Origin: Bacillus sp. FJAT-22090
Lineage (GTDB): Bacteria > Bacillota > Bacilli > Bacillales_A > Planococcaceae
Length of the DNA stretch: 64,000 nt
Direction of reading: 5' to 3'
Assembly: GCF_007676755.1 (NCBI RefSeq)
Contig: NZ_VEBK01000004.1
Location: 124,001 to 188,000 of the forward strand
Shown here: piece by piece, positions 8,411-17,824 of the stretch
How positions within the stretch are numbered: the stretch's first letter is position 1
Layout of the letters: the number at the start of each line of letters is the position of its first letter
Position numbers and translations under genes: made by a program
The notes under the pieces: model-generated
What the model saw: only the letters and a program-made list of their open reading frames with translations
Databases searched by the model: none
What the model was told of the DNA's origin: nothing

Positions 8411-10048
8411 TTAACTAATAATTTGTCTTTTCAAATAATCTAGCTCTTCACCAATTTGCTTAGTGTCTATCCGTTCGAATAAAGGTACGACAGGTTTCAA
8501 TGAATAACTTGTTTGTTGAATTATTTCCCATTTATAGTCACCAAGGTTCAGCATTTCTTTTACCGCTGCACTCGAGAATGGAAGAAAAGGAGCTAGTAAT
8601 TGAGCTATATTTGCAACGATAAATACACAAGTCAATAATGTATTATCACAAGAATCATGATCCTCATTAATTTGTTTCCAAGGTTGCTCCGCATCAAAGT
8701 ATCTATTTGCAGAACGTATAAATTCAAAGCTAGCATCTATTGCTTGTTTAAAATGTCCAGATTCGATTAATGAGCCGATTTCTTTATACAACTCTTCTAC
8801 CTTTTTTTGTATATCCAAATTTATTGTTCCACTTGTAATAGTGTTACCATATGACTTTTCGATAAATTTTAATGTCCTATTAACAAAGTTTCCATATGCA
8901 CCAAGTAACTCAGAATTGTGACTTAAAATAAACTCTCTCCAAGAAAAATCTGTATCCCTGTTTTCCGGTGCATTCGTTGTTAAAAAGTATCTAATCGAGT
9001 CTGGATGATACTTTTCCAAAATATAAGGCACCCATACCGCCCAATTTTTACTTGTAGAAATTTTCTTTTTCTCTAATGTCAAGTATTCATTGGAAATGAT
9101 ATTTGTTGGTAATGACGTACTATTAATCCCCAATAAAATTGCCGGCCAAATAATCGAATGGAATGGAATATTGTCTTTTCCATGTACATAATAGGAAGTT
9201 GTATTTTCTTTCCAAAACTCGTCATCATTCGTCTGCTGAAGAAATGCCCATTCCTTGCTTGCGGAATAATAACCAGAAACCGCTTCAATCCATACATAAA
9301 TCTTTTTGCCTTCATATCCTTTCACTGGCACACTAACACCATTAGGCAGATCTCTAGATACCCCTCGATCATGAAGTCCTTCACGAAGATATCTTTGTGA
9401 TAGGTTCAATGCATTTTCTCTCCAGTTACTTTCAGCTTTTGCGTTATATACATAAGACTCTATTTTCTTTTGAAACTTGCTTAGTTCAAAATAAAAATGC
9501 TCTGTTTTTTTTACTATTGGTTTATTCCCACAAATTTTACATAGAGGTTCTATTAAATCTAAAGGATCTAATATAGTGGAACAATTATCGCATTGATCCC
9601 CTCTTGAAGGATGAAAGCAATTAGGACAAATACCCTCCACATATCGGTCAGGAAGAAATTGTTGATCGTACTCACAGTACGTTTGATCGATTTCTTTTTT
9701 ATAAATGTGACCATTATCTAGTAACTTTAAAAATATTTTTTGTACAACCTCGTGATGAAATTTCCCATCTGTTCTCGTATATAAATCATAGGTAAATCCT
9801 AGTTGAGAAAAGCACTCTAAAAATTCTTCATGATAGCGATTCGCCACTTCTCCTATCGAAATTCCTTCTTGCTTTGCTTTTATTGATATTGGCGTTCCAT
9901 TACAATCGCTCCCAGAGACATATAATACTTTTTCTCCTTTTAGGCGATAATACCTCGCCAATATATCACCTGGTAATAAAGCTGCAATATGTCCTAAATG
10001 CAGAGATCCGTTCGCATATGGCCATGCTCCTCCAATAAAAATACTCAT
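8411..10048 (-). CDS. metG: Methionyl-tRNA synthetase, short form without C-terminal tRNA-binding domain
   Basis: 545 residues. The HIGH motif appears as HLGH in [19 protein letters not shown]. The connective domain has three zinc-knuckle pairs (CPNC, CDNC, CKIC) near residues 135-175. The KMSKS loop is the variant KISTS near 330. An anticodon-binding helical domain follows, but the EMAP/Trbp111-like C-terminal domain of the housekeeping Bacillus enzyme (about 650 residues) is absent. Start ATG 10048 has GGAGG 7-8 nt upstream, after the T-box. Acquired MetRS paralogs of a different type are known to confer resistance to MetRS inhibitors; that this is such a second copy is inference. Confidence 0.88.
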   Translation of the reverse strand: MSIFIGGAWPYANGSLHLGHIAALLPGDILARYYRLKGEKVLYVSGSDCNGTPISIKAKQEGISIGEVANRYHEEFLECFSQLGFTYDLYTRTDGKFHHEVVQKIFLKLLDNGHIYKKEIDQTYCEYDQQFLPDRYVEGICPNCFHPSRGDQCDNCSTILDPLDLIEPLCKICGNKPIVKKTEHFYFELSKFQKKIESYVYNAKAESNWRENALNLSQRYLREGLHDRGVSRDLPNGVSVPVKGYEGKKIYVWIEAVSGYYSASKEWAFLQQTNDDEFWKENTTSYYVHGKDNIPFHSIIWPAILLGINSTSLPTNIISNEYLTLEKKKISTSKNWAVWVPYILEKYHPDSIRYFLTTNAPENRDTDFSWREFILSHNSELLGAYGNFVNRTLKFIEKSYGNTITSGTINLDIQKKVEELYKEIGSLIESGHFKQAIDASFEFIRSANRYFDAEQPWKQINEDHDSCDNTLLTCVFIVANIAQLLAPFLPFSSAAVKEMLNLGDYKWEIIQQTSYSLKPVVPLFERIDTKQIGEELDYLKRQIIS

Positions 10049-10079
10049 GTAAAATTCCTCCTTTTCTAATAAAAAAACA

Positions 10080-10330
10080 AAAAACCCCGTCCTATAAAAG
10101 GACGAGGTTAAACTCGTGGTACCACCTAATTTTATAAACAACTTTTGTTAGTGAGTATCAAATATAATACCCCAGCTTTTATAACAAGTGCTGACTCTTG
10201 TCGTAGCCTACTAGTATTCAGACGTTCGGTACGAAGCTCCGAGACCATTTTCAAATAAGTGTTTTTTTACTTCTTTTCAGCAACCGAAGCTCTCTTTAAA
10301 AAAACATCATTATTTTACTTTTCTCTTCAT
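10080..10330 (-). promoter_or_regulatory. Methionine T-box riboswitch
   Basis: On the minus strand: AGAGAGCTTCGGTTGCTG stem I elements, a specifier region containing GAAAATGGTCTCGG (ATG, methionine), the T-box AGGTGGTACCACG at about 10113-10125, then the terminator AACCTCGTCC / GGACGGGGTT with a T run just before the MetRS ribosome site. Confidence 0.88.
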
Positions 10331-10443
10331 AGCTTATAAAGGTATTTGATTTATAAGAATATACCAAAAACATATAAGTAAGTAAAGCATAATAGTATGG
10401 TTTACTTTATAATTAAAATAGTACTTTACAAAGAAGAGGTGTC

Positions 10444-10995
10444 ATGTTGAATTTAGTTGCTTGGACGATACTTGCATGTGAAATTGGGTTTTGGATCGTT
10501 ATTTTACTAGGTTTGCTCACTAGATATGTACTTAAAAAAGAACGACTTGGATTATTCTTCCTCGCCTTGACCCCTGTTATTGATCTAATTCTTTTAGCGG
10601 TTACTTCGATTGATTTATACAACGGGGCAACTGCAACTGGGGCACATGCTCTTGCTGCAGTTTATCTTGGAGCTTCTATTGCCTTTGGTAAAAGTATGAT
10701 TCAATGGGCGGATCAAAAATTCCTATATTATGTTCAAAAACAAGGTACAAAACCAGTTCGGAAAACAGGAATGGACTATGCAAAACACTCCTTAAAGGGA
10801 AGCTTTCAACATTTACTTGCTTTCATCATAGGAGGAGGTTTACTTGTACTTCTAATTTACTTCATCGACGATTCTTCTAGAACAGAGGTTTTATCGGGAA
10901 CCTTACAACTTTGGGGGCTTATCCTTGGAATTGACTTCGTCATTTCGATTACCTACTTTATTTGGCCTCGTGCAGCAAAACCAAATAACTATTAA
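10444..10995 (+). CDS. YmcC-like integral membrane protein
   Basis: 183 residues with about five membrane helices (roughly 5-27, 37-57, 65-85, 120-143, 152-175) and a short cytoplasmic loop with WADQKFLYYVQKQGTKP. It resembles Bacillus YmcC, a membrane protein of unknown function. ATG 10444 follows AGAGGTG. Monocistronic; it is flanked by the MetRS T-box on the left and a terminator on the right. Confidence 0.7.
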   Translation: MLNLVAWTILACEIGFWIVILLGLLTRYVLKKERLGLFFLALTPVIDLILLAVTSIDLYNGATATGAHALAAVYLGASIAFGKSMIQWADQKFLYYVQKQGTKPVRKTGMDYAKHSLKGSFQHLLAFIIGGGLLVLLIYFIDDSSRTEVLSGTLQLWGLILGIDFVISITYFIWPRAAKPNNY

Positions 10996-10999
10996 GTAA

Positions 11000-11029
11000 A
11001 AGGCATGCCCAGCGTAAATGGCATGCCTT
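11000..11029. terminator. Bidirectional terminator between the ymcC-like gene and the catalase gene
   Basis: AAGGCATGCC / GGCATGCCTT perfect stem with a 10-nt loop between convergent genes. Confidence 0.75.
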
Positions 11030-11039
11030 GCAAATTATA

Positions 11040-13076
11040 TTATACAGCCCGATTCCAGAAACGATGGTTTGCTATTGCATCGATAAAGCTTTCTACAAAG
11101 CTAGCTCCAGTCTCTTTTGCAATAACTCCAACTTGTCCAGTATACCCAAGTTCATCTAGCAATTGATCTCCACTAAATATTGCTGCAATAGGCTTGAAAT
11201 GAGCATATGCTTCTCTAACAAAGTATGAAGCTTCTTTTTGATACATAGGTGTCGTGCCTTGCGGGCTTGCAACGAGAACTGCGTCAAATAATACAGAATC
11301 TGCCGTAGAAAAAGTATTGTCTGCTTCTAACAAGGAACCATCTGCCCCTTTAATAGCTCCTTGATGTTCGCTCACTGTTTCTACCATCGTTCCATTCGCT
11401 TTTAATGTATCTAAAACTGCGACCAATTCGCCATCAAATCCTTCTGATACTAATACAGCAATTTTGCGTGTATTTGGTTTCTTCACGGTATTCAATTGGC
11501 TTAATGCTGGTGAAATTTTACTATAACCAGAAGAGTTACCTGCCTGCACAACCAACCCTAAATTTTTTGCAACTTGACTCGCTAAATCTATATCCACATT
11601 TACTAACATTTCTACTACTTGTTCGCGAATCGTTTTTTCCTTACACATACCAAGCTCAAAACTGAATGCATTTACAATATGGAGCTTCTCTGGGTCACTC
11701 ATACTATTCCAAAACATCGTTGCTTGAGAGAAATGGTCTTTAAAGCTTTCGCTTCGAGCACGTATTTTACGTCCTTCTATCTTTTCTTGATAGTGGGCAT
11801 AACCACCTTCCGCCTGACTTACTGGGGTCGGGGTATTTCCTGCCAATGAATTATTATGATAGCTTACTTGTCCAACATTGATCGTTTGTCTTCCATAGCC
11901 ATCACGCTGGTTATTATGAAATGGACAAACTGGACGATTGATAGGAAGTTCGTGAAAGTTGGGTCCTCCTAGACGGATTAACTGTGTATCAGTATAAGAG
12001 AACAATCTTCCTTGCAAAAGTGGATCGTTTGTAAAATCGATGCCAGGCACAACATTTCCAGGGTGAAATGCGATTTGTTCTGTTTCTGCAAATACATTAT
12101 CAACATTCCGGTTTAGAGTCATTTTACCAATAATCTTTACTGGTACTTCTTCTTCTGGCCATAGTTTCGTGGGATCTAGAATATCGAAATCAAATTGAAA
12201 TTCATCTTTTTCTTCAATTATTTGTACACCTAATTCAAACTCCGGATAATTACCAGTTGCTATTGCATCATATAAGTCCTGTCTATGAAAATCTGGATTT
12301 TTCCCGTTCAACTTCTGTGCTTCATCCCATACAACTGAATGTACTCCTAAAACTGGTTTCCAATGGAACTTAACAAAATGGGATATACCTTGATCGTTGA
12401 CTAAACGAAAAGTATGGACACCAAATCCTTCCATCATTCGAAAACTTCGTGGGATTGCTCGATCTGACATTGTCCACATCACCATATGAGCTGATTCTTG
12501 ATTGTTCGCAACAAAGTCCCAAAAAGTATCATGTGCAGTTGCTGCTTGTGGTATTTCATTATGTGGTTCAGGTTTAATCGCATGGACTAAATCAGGAAAC
12601 TTAATGCCGTCTTGTATGAAGAAAACAGGAATATTATTCGCTACTAAATCATAGTTTCCTTCTTCCGTGTAAAACTTCGTCGCAAAGCCACGTGCATCTC
12701 GTGCAAGTTCACCGGAACCACGTGAACCCGCAACGGTCGAAAACCTTACAAAAACAGGTGTTTTCGTACCCGGAGTTTGCAAAAATTTAGCCTTTGTATA
12801 AGATTGCATAGATTCATATACTTCAAATTCACCATGTGCCCCGTAACCTCGTGCATGTACAACGCGTTCCGGGATTCGTTCATGGTCAAAGTGAGTCATT
12901 TTTTCCCGAAAATGAAAATCCTCTAAAAGAGTGGGACCACGCTCACCGACTTTTAAAGAAAACTCATCCTCCGAAACCTTTAACCCATGGTTCGTGGTCA
13001 TCGCTTTATCTTTATCATCTGCACGAAACTGTTCTAGCTGTTGATCTTTACTGTTTTCATTTACTTTTTTATCCAA
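11040..13076 (-). CDS. katE: Large-subunit heme catalase (HPII/KatE type)
   Basis: 678 residues, the size of clade 2 catalases. It decomposes H2O2 to water and oxygen in the cytosol. The distal His is in [11 protein letters not shown] near residues 74-84, the distal Asn in [12 protein letters not shown], and the proximal heme Tyr in [14 protein letters not shown]. Residues from about 530 form the extra DJ-1/PfpI-like domain typical of HPII ([13 protein letters not shown] onward). Translation starts at TTG 13076, with GAGGAGG 8 nt upstream. A SigB-type promoter lies just ahead, which fits katE of Bacillus being part of the general stress regulon. Confidence 0.95.
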   Translation of the reverse strand: MDKKVNENSKDQQLEQFRADDKDKAMTTNHGLKVSEDEFSLKVGERGPTLLEDFHFREKMTHFDHERIPERVVHARGYGAHGEFEVYESMQSYTKAKFLQTPGTKTPVFVRFSTVAGSRGSGELARDARGFATKFYTEEGNYDLVANNIPVFFIQDGIKFPDLVHAIKPEPHNEIPQAATAHDTFWDFVANNQESAHMVMWTMSDRAIPRSFRMMEGFGVHTFRLVNDQGISHFVKFHWKPVLGVHSVVWDEAQKLNGKNPDFHRQDLYDAIATGNYPEFELGVQIIEEKDEFQFDFDILDPTKLWPEEEVPVKIIGKMTLNRNVDNVFAETEQIAFHPGNVVPGIDFTNDPLLQGRLFSYTDTQLIRLGGPNFHELPINRPVCPFHNNQRDGYGRQTINVGQVSYHNNSLAGNTPTPVSQAEGGYAHYQEKIEGRKIRARSESFKDHFSQATMFWNSMSDPEKLHIVNAFSFELGMCKEKTIREQVVEMLVNVDIDLASQVAKNLGLVVQAGNSSGYSKISPALSQLNTVKKPNTRKIAVLVSEGFDGELVAVLDTLKANGTMVETVSEHQGAIKGADGSLLEADNTFSTADSVLFDAVLVASPQGTTPMYQKEASYFVREAYAHFKPIAAIFSGDQLLDELGYTGQVGVIAKETGASFVESFIDAIANHRFWNRAV

Positions 13077-13121
13077 ATTTGATTCCTCCTCTTTTATTGG
13101 TTAATGCTTCTTCTATTACTT

Positions 13122-13146
13122 TTACCCTGTAGCTCTTTCAGAAAAC
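13122..13146 (-). promoter_or_regulatory. SigB-type promoter of katE
   Basis: On the minus strand GTTTTC, a 13-nt spacer, then GGGTAA, close to the SigB consensus GTTTAA-N13-15-GGGTAT. It lies about 46 bp before the katE start codon. Confidence 0.7.
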
Positions 13147-13182
13147 ATTTTTTGAATAAGAAGTGGAAGTTTCATAGAAAAA

Positions 13183-13215
13183 AAACCGGATGAAGATTTT
13201 CTCTTCAACCGGTTT
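13183..13215 (-). terminator. Terminator of the fabI / helix-hairpin-helix transcript
   Basis: AAACCGGTTGAAGA / TCTTCATCCGGTTT (minus-strand reading) with one bulge, followed by a run of eight T. It separates the small HhH gene from the katE promoter. Confidence 0.85.
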
Positions 13216-13223
13216 CTGTATGT

Positions 13224-13415
13224 TTATGGAGCAAATGACAAACCTTTTTCACCTAGTGCGATCCGAAGTTTTTCCACTCCGTTTTTTCCCATTCCATGTA
13301 ATGCCATGATTTCTGTTTCCGTAAACTTTGTTAATTGCTCCAGATTTTCAATGCCGGCTCCTGCAAGTGCTCTTTGGGCAGGTTTTGCTATTACTTTTTC
13401 GAATTCATTTGGCAT
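13224..13415 (-). CDS. Small helix-hairpin-helix protein (RNA polymerase alpha-CTD-like)
   Basis: 63 residues consisting only of a helix-hairpin-helix unit: ARALAGAGIENLEQLTKF-like and ALHGMGKNGVEKLRIAL stretches match the fold of the RNA polymerase alpha C-terminal domain. Such mini-proteins are common in Bacillales and are predicted to bind DNA; none that I know of has a firm role. It begins 4 nt after the fabI stop codon and shares its terminator, so it is very likely co-transcribed. Confidence 0.8.
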   Translation of the reverse strand: MPNEFEKVIAKPAQRALAGAGIENLEQLTKFTETEIMALHGMGKNGVEKLRIALGEKGLSFAP

Positions 13416-13419
13416 GATA

Positions 13420-14199
13420 TTACCCCATAATATTATAGCCAGAATCTACATAAACGATTTCTCCTGTCACTCCTCTAGATAAATTCCCTAGAAGTCCAAC
13501 AGTCATATCGCCCACTTCTTCTGCTGTCACATTTCGTTTTAATGGTGCCGTTTCTTCGATTTTATGTAAAATAGTATTAAATGAAGAAATACCTTTTGCT
13601 GCCAATGTACGAACCGCTCCAGCTGATATTGCGTTCACACGAATATTATTTTTACCAAGATCAAGTGCCAAGTATTTAACAGAAGCCTCTAATGATGCTT
13701 TTGCAATTCCCATGACATTATATCCATCCAATACGCGCTCTGCTCCTAGATATGTCATAGTGACAATAGAACCCCCTTCGGTCATGAAAGGTGCTGCCTC
13801 GCGTGCTGCCGCGATTAATGAATAAGCGCTCGTGTCTTGAGCAAAGGCATAGCCTTCTCTAGTCGTTTGGATGAAGTCATTTTTTAAGTCTTCTGCGTTT
13901 GCAAAAGCAACTGAATGGACAACCCCATGGATTACTCCAACTTCTTTTCCGATCGTTTCAAATGCTTTTTTAGTACTCTCATCGCTATTAACATCACATT
14001 CTACTACAAGCTTTGCTTCCAAATTGTTATCTGTTAATGCCTTTTCAATTTTTCCTAAAGAACGCTCTTTTCGGTAAGTGAAAATAACATTTGCTCCTAC
14101 TTCAAATAAGGACTTCGCTACTCCCCATGCAAGGCTACGTTCGTTTGCAACACCCATTACTACAATGTTTTTGTCTTTAAGTTGGATTAAATCTTTCAT
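13420..14199 (-). CDS. fabI: Enoyl-[acyl-carrier-protein] reductase FabI
   Basis: 259 residues of the short-chain dehydrogenase fold that catalyse the NAD(P)H-dependent last reduction of each fatty-acid elongation round. Visible are the nucleotide loop MGVANERSLAWG, the substrate loop SVAFANAEDL and the YNVMGIAK catalytic Tyr/Lys motif. It is the target of triclosan-type inhibitors. The ATG at 14199 is chosen because GGAGG lies between it and an upstream in-frame ATG. A FapR operator overlaps the promoter region, so expression should rise when malonyl-CoA accumulates. The small HhH gene follows in the same operon. Confidence 0.95.
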   Translation of the reverse strand: MKDLIQLKDKNIVVMGVANERSLAWGVAKSLFEVGANVIFTYRKERSLGKIEKALTDNNLEAKLVVECDVNSDESTKKAFETIGKEVGVIHGVVHSVAFANAEDLKNDFIQTTREGYAFAQDTSAYSLIAAAREAAPFMTEGGSIVTMTYLGAERVLDGYNVMGIAKASLEASVKYLALDLGKNNIRVNAISAGAVRTLAAKGISSFNTILHKIEETAPLKRNVTAEEVGDMTVGLLGNLSRGVTGEIVYVDSGYNIMG

Positions 14200-14239
14200 A
14201 TAAACCTCCATTTTATTATTCGAATATACTATACCTATT

Positions 14240-14258
14240 ATTAGTACCAGTTACTAAT
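14240..14258 (-). promoter_or_regulatory. FapR operator of fabI
   Basis: TTAGTACCAGTTACTAA (14241-14257) with A/T flanks is an almost perfect copy of the FapR inverted repeat. A likely extended -10 element (TGGTATGAT on the minus strand, about 14265-14273) lies directly upstream, so FapR binding would block transcription initiation. Confidence 0.88.
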
Positions 14259-14393
14259 TTTATCATACCATATTTCTGCCCTTTTGCACTATCCTCTCGT
14301 GATTTGGGTTTTGATTTTTCATCATGTTGATGTATTATTATGTAAATTACGAAAGTGATACAGGGAAAAAGACAGAGAAAGAGGTGACTTCAT

Positions 14394-15077
14394 ATGAGAT
14401 TATTAATAATTGAAGATGATATACGTTTGGCAAAAAGTGTACGAGATATGGTCAGTGATTGGTATCAGGTGCGCATGGCCCATGATGGAGAAGAAGGGCT
14501 CTTCATGGCAGAACAAGATATCGATGACATCATTATTTTGGATGTTATGATGCCAGGTATGGATGGCTATGAAGTGTTAGAGACTGTGCGTAAAAACGGA
14601 ATAAGAACTCCCATTCTTATGTTAACTGCAAAGGATGGGATATCTGACAAAGTAAAAGGATTTGAAATTGGAGCTGACGATTACTTAGTAAAGCCCTTCC
14701 ATCGAGATGAACTCCTTGTACGTCTTCAAGCTTTGGTTAGAAGAAGTACTAATCAAGTAAAAAATAATATGCTATCCTTTCTCCATTTACATCTAGATCT
14801 GACCTATAAGCAGGCTACTATCAACCAGGAAGAAGTACAACTTAATGGTAAACAATTTGATGTATTAGAATTCCTCGTAAAAAACCAAGAAACGATTGTC
14901 ACTAAAGAGCAGTTGTTTGATCGTGTTTGGGGATTTGATTCGGAAACTTCTCAAACAGTTGTGGAAGTATATGTGAGTCACGTCCGTAAAAACCTAAAAC
15001 CCTTTGGATATGATGTGTATTTTCGTACATTTCGGGGACTTGGTTATATGCTGAGCAAGGGTGACGCACATGTATAG
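14394..15077 (+). CDS. OmpR/PhoB-family response regulator
   Basis: 227 residues. The receiver domain covers about 1-118, with the acidic pair in IIEDD, the phospho-acceptor Asp in IILDVMMPGMDG near residue 51 and the Lys in VKPF. A winged-helix DNA-binding domain covers about 130-225 (VWGFDSETSQTVVEVYVSHVRKNL). It overlaps the following histidine kinase gene by 8 nt. Because the kinase is followed by the VTC/DUF4956/CotH genes on the same strand, that cluster is a plausible target. Confidence 0.93.
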   Translation: MRLLIIEDDIRLAKSVRDMVSDWYQVRMAHDGEEGLFMAEQDIDDIIILDVMMPGMDGYEVLETVRKNGIRTPILMLTAKDGISDKVKGFEIGADDYLVKPFHRDELLVRLQALVRRSTNQVKNNMLSFLHLHLDLTYKQATINQEEVQLNGKQFDVLEFLVKNQETIVTKEQLFDRVWGFDSETSQTVVEVYVSHVRKNLKPFGYDVYFRTFRGLGYMLSKGDAHV

Positions 15078-16299
15078 AAAACAAATGCTCAAGAAACAGC
15101 AAAATAGACTTGTGTTGCTGAACTTCATTGCTTTCACTATTATTTTTTCGGTTTTTTCATTTATTATTTATCAATTAGTCGAAAGAACACTATACACTTC
15201 AGTCGACAGAGAGCTAATGATGGCAAAACAGATGGACGAAAAACCTGGAACTAGACCCCATGCACCCTTCAATCCGCGAATGATCGTATTAATACGGGAT
15301 GATAAAGGAAATATACTGAACGGTGAACAAATCGGTACAAGGTTTTTAAATGACTTTTCTGAAAGCATCCCTTTCTCGCCCGATACATTAAATACTATAC
15401 AAACGACAAAGCTTGAGGATGACTATGTATTTCGAACACTTCTTCGTAAAAATGAAAATGGAACATATACAGAATTTTTGATCAGTATCGAGGCGGAACA
15501 AAACGTTGTAGAAAATTTTATAGAGATTCTCGCAATTTGTACCATTATTTTTGTTCTGTTTTCGATTACTGCAAGTTACTTTCTCGCAAAGCGGTCCATG
15601 ACCCCCATTATTAACTCTTGGAATAAACAATCTGAGTTTGTCGAAAATGCTTCACACGAATTGCGTACTCCACTTACTATTATTCAAAGTAAGCTAGAGT
15701 ATTTGTTAACAAAGCCACAGAATACTATCATGGAACAATTTGAATCGATTGGACTTAGTCTTTCGGAAACACGAAGAATGACGAAAATGACGAGTAATTT
15801 GCTCACTCTTGCCAGGGCTGATTCATTGGAACAACAACTCCAAAAAGAATCGGTTAATATTAGTGAACTTGTATCCGAAGTAGCCCAACCATTTATAGAA
15901 ATGGCAGAGCTGGAAGGAAAAGAACTGATTGTTCAAACGCATTATAATCAGTCTATACTAGTGGACAAAGAGCGTATTTATCAACTATTGGTTATTCTGT
16001 TAGACAATGCACTAAAATACACAAATGCCAATGACAAAATTCATATTGTCGTAAAAAAGGATTCTGAACAAGCTATCATAGAAGTAAGTGATACGGGAAT
16101 CGGTATTAGACCCGAAAACCTTTCAAAAGTATTTGATCGTTTTTATCGTGAAGATAAAGCCAGATCATTTGAATCTAGCGGTACTGGTCTTGGCCTCTCT
16201 ATCGCACAATGGATTGTGGAAAGTCATAACGGAACCATCCAAGTATCTTCTGCAGTTCCAGAAGGAAGCATTTTTCAAATTAAATTACCTAGAAAATAA
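15070..16299 (+). CDS. Sensor histidine kinase
   Basis: 409 residues. A membrane helix lies at about 17-38, then an extracytoplasmic sensor region to about 155, a second helix at about 157-178, then the dimerisation domain with the H-box NASHELRTPLTIIQS. The ATPase domain has N-box LLDNALKYT, G1 VSDTGIGI and G2 SSGTGLGLSIA. ATG 15070 (MYRKQMLKKQ) is preceded by AAGGGTG; the in-frame GTG at 15061 lies within that site. It partners the overlapping response regulator. The signal is unknown. Confidence 0.92.
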   Translation: MYRKQMLKKQQNRLVLLNFIAFTIIFSVFSFIIYQLVERTLYTSVDRELMMAKQMDEKPGTRPHAPFNPRMIVLIRDDKGNILNGEQIGTRFLNDFSESIPFSPDTLNTIQTTKLEDDYVFRTLLRKNENGTYTEFLISIEAEQNVVENFIEILAICTIIFVLFSITASYFLAKRSMTPIINSWNKQSEFVENASHELRTPLTIIQSKLEYLLTKPQNTIMEQFESIGLSLSETRRMTKMTSNLLTLARADSLEQQLQKESVNISELVSEVAQPFIEMAELEGKELIVQTHYNQSILVDKERIYQLLVILLDNALKYTNANDKIHIVVKKDSEQAIIEVSDTGIGIRPENLSKVFDRFYREDKARSFESSGTGLGLSIAQWIVESHNGTIQVSSAVPEGSIFQIKLPRK

Positions 16300-16302
16300 A
16301 GA

Positions 16303-16359
16303 AAAGATTATTCTAAAAGCCATGTAAAAAGGTCTTAGAATAATCTTTTTCTTTTTTTA
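16303..16359 (+). terminator. Terminator after the two-component genes
   Basis: AAAGATTATTCTAA / TTAGAATAATCTTT with an 18-nt loop and a long T-rich tail. It separates the two-component transcript from the VTC gene, so the VTC cluster probably has its own promoter at about 16360-16420. Confidence 0.8.
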
Positions 16360-16430
16360 AGCTTTCTTTAAGGTTCACTTTTTATACTTCTATTCAGGAA
16401 GTATATTCGCCCACTGAAGGAGAGAAAAAA

Positions 16431-17108
16431 ATGAGAGGAAGACATGAACTTAAACATGAAATGACTAAAGCAGATTGCTATTTGCTAAAGCAAAGGCTTC
16501 AACATGTAATGTTGCCAGATCCGCATGCAGGACCTGATGGAAAATACTTTATTCGTAGCATCTATTTCGATAATTTTACAAACAAAGTGCTAACAGAAAA
16601 AAAAGAAGGCTACTATAATCGAAGCAAATTTAGAGTACGGTTGTACAACCGCGATTTCAACTACTTGAATGTTGAAAAAAAATCAAAAGTAAACAATATG
16701 ACGTTTAAAGAAAAGTGTTCACTTACTCCCGAAGAATTCGAAAAGATTCGGCTAGGAGAGATTGAATGGATGCAATATGATTCACGAGAATTGTTGAATG
16801 ATTTATTTCTGCATATGACCTTGTATCAATTAAAACCTGTCACAATTATTGATTATACCCGTGAAGTTTTTATCAAAGAAGAGGGAAATGTACGAGTTAC
16901 ATTCGATAGTGACGTTAAAACAAGTTTTCATAACATAGATTTTTTGAACCCACATGCCCCTATGGTGGATGTACTCGATTATGGAACAGTCATTGTAGAA
17001 GTGAAATATGACGGATACTTATCAGATGTTATCAAAAAGCTACTCCAGATAGGGGACAGACGTAGTAGCGCATTTTCAAAATACCAACTTGGACGCATGT
17101 TCGGTTAA
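16431..17108 (+). CDS. VTC-domain (polyphosphate polymerase-type) protein
   Basis: 225 residues forming a complete VTC tunnel domain: RHELKHEMT at the start, YFIRSIYFDNF, NRSKFRVRLYN, EKKSKVNNMTFKEK, then IDYTREVF and VEVKYDGYL. The basic residues on alternate strands and the terminal Glu/Lys are those that line the polyphosphate tunnel in yeast Vtc4. Bacterial VTC proteins are mostly uncharacterised. It starts a tight three-gene cluster with DUF4956 and CotH-kinase genes, an association seen in many Firmicutes and suggesting one pathway. Confidence 0.87.
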   Translation: MRGRHELKHEMTKADCYLLKQRLQHVMLPDPHAGPDGKYFIRSIYFDNFTNKVLTEKKEGYYNRSKFRVRLYNRDFNYLNVEKKSKVNNMTFKEKCSLTPEEFEKIRLGEIEWMQYDSRELLNDLFLHMTLYQLKPVTIIDYTREVFIKEEGNVRVTFDSDVKTSFHNIDFLNPHAPMVDVLDYGTVIVEVKYDGYLSDVIKKLLQIGDRRSSAFSKYQLGRMFG

Positions 17109-17126
17109 ATAATGGAGGAAAATCTA

Positions 17127-17810
17127 ATGGAAAAAACAACTTTTCAAGATATATTCAAATCTAGTTTTCTAGAACAAACGACCAGCTTTTCACTAGTCGA
17201 TTCGCTCATTGGGCTATTAGTCGCTTTCGCAGTCGGATTATTTATATATGTAATCTATAAAAAAACGTTTTCTGGCGTTATTTACTCGCATACTTTTAAT
17301 ATCACGCTAATCGTTATCACGATGACCACCGCTCTTATTATAATGGGAATTTCAACGAATGTTCTATTGTCATTAGGTATGGTTGGGGCACTCTCTATCG
17401 TTCGTTTCCGTACTCCTATTAAGGATCCAATGGACTTAGTATACTTATTTTGGGCTATTGTTGCAGGCATTTTATGTGGCGCTGGATTTATACCACTTGT
17501 TATTTTAGGATCAGCAATGATTGGGCTCGTCCTCGTTCTATTTGTAAATCGTATTACGATAAATAATCCGTATCTGCTTGTTATTAAGTACGACAATATA
17601 AAATCAGAAGATTTGCTTGAGAAACTAGTAGGTAACTTATCTAAAAAGCATATTTTAAAATCCAAGTCTGCCGTTGGTAAGCAATACTACGAAGTTACTT
17701 ACGAAGTTCAGTTAAAAAAGGAAGAACAAAATATAATCAATTTAATTGCTGAGGTAGATGGAGTCTCCTCTGCTGTAATGCTTAGCTACGACGGAAACTT
17801 TACTGCTTAA
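17127..17810 (+). CDS. DUF4956 membrane protein
   Basis: 227 residues with about four membrane helices in the first 145 residues, containing the family signature GMVGALSIVRFRTPIKDPMDLVYLFWAI. The soluble C-terminal part (about 150-227) is ferredoxin-like in appearance. The ATG at 17112 overlaps the GGAGG site, so ATG 17127 is the start. It lies 18 nt after the VTC gene and is followed 14 nt later by the CotH-kinase gene. The signature loop between helices suggests a transport or substrate-handover role for the VTC product; this is inference. Confidence 0.87.
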   Translation: MEKTTFQDIFKSSFLEQTTSFSLVDSLIGLLVAFAVGLFIYVIYKKTFSGVIYSHTFNITLIVITMTTALIIMGISTNVLLSLGMVGALSIVRFRTPIKDPMDLVYLFWAIVAGILCGAGFIPLVILGSAMIGLVLVLFVNRITINNPYLLVIKYDNIKSEDLLEKLVGNLSKKHILKSKSAVGKQYYEVTYEVQLKKEEQNIINLIAEVDGVSSAVMLSYDGNFTA

Positions 17811-17824
17811 AAGGAGGAAAACAC

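Noticed and set aside
10444-14258. Search for an additional T-box or other riboswitch upstream of katE or fabI
   Set aside because: Only the SigB-type promoter and the FapR operator were found; no T-box consensus or known riboswitch core is visible.
17282-17665. 127-codon open frame on the minus strand
   Set aside because: Antisense to the DUF4956 gene, which carries the family signature in the plus frame.
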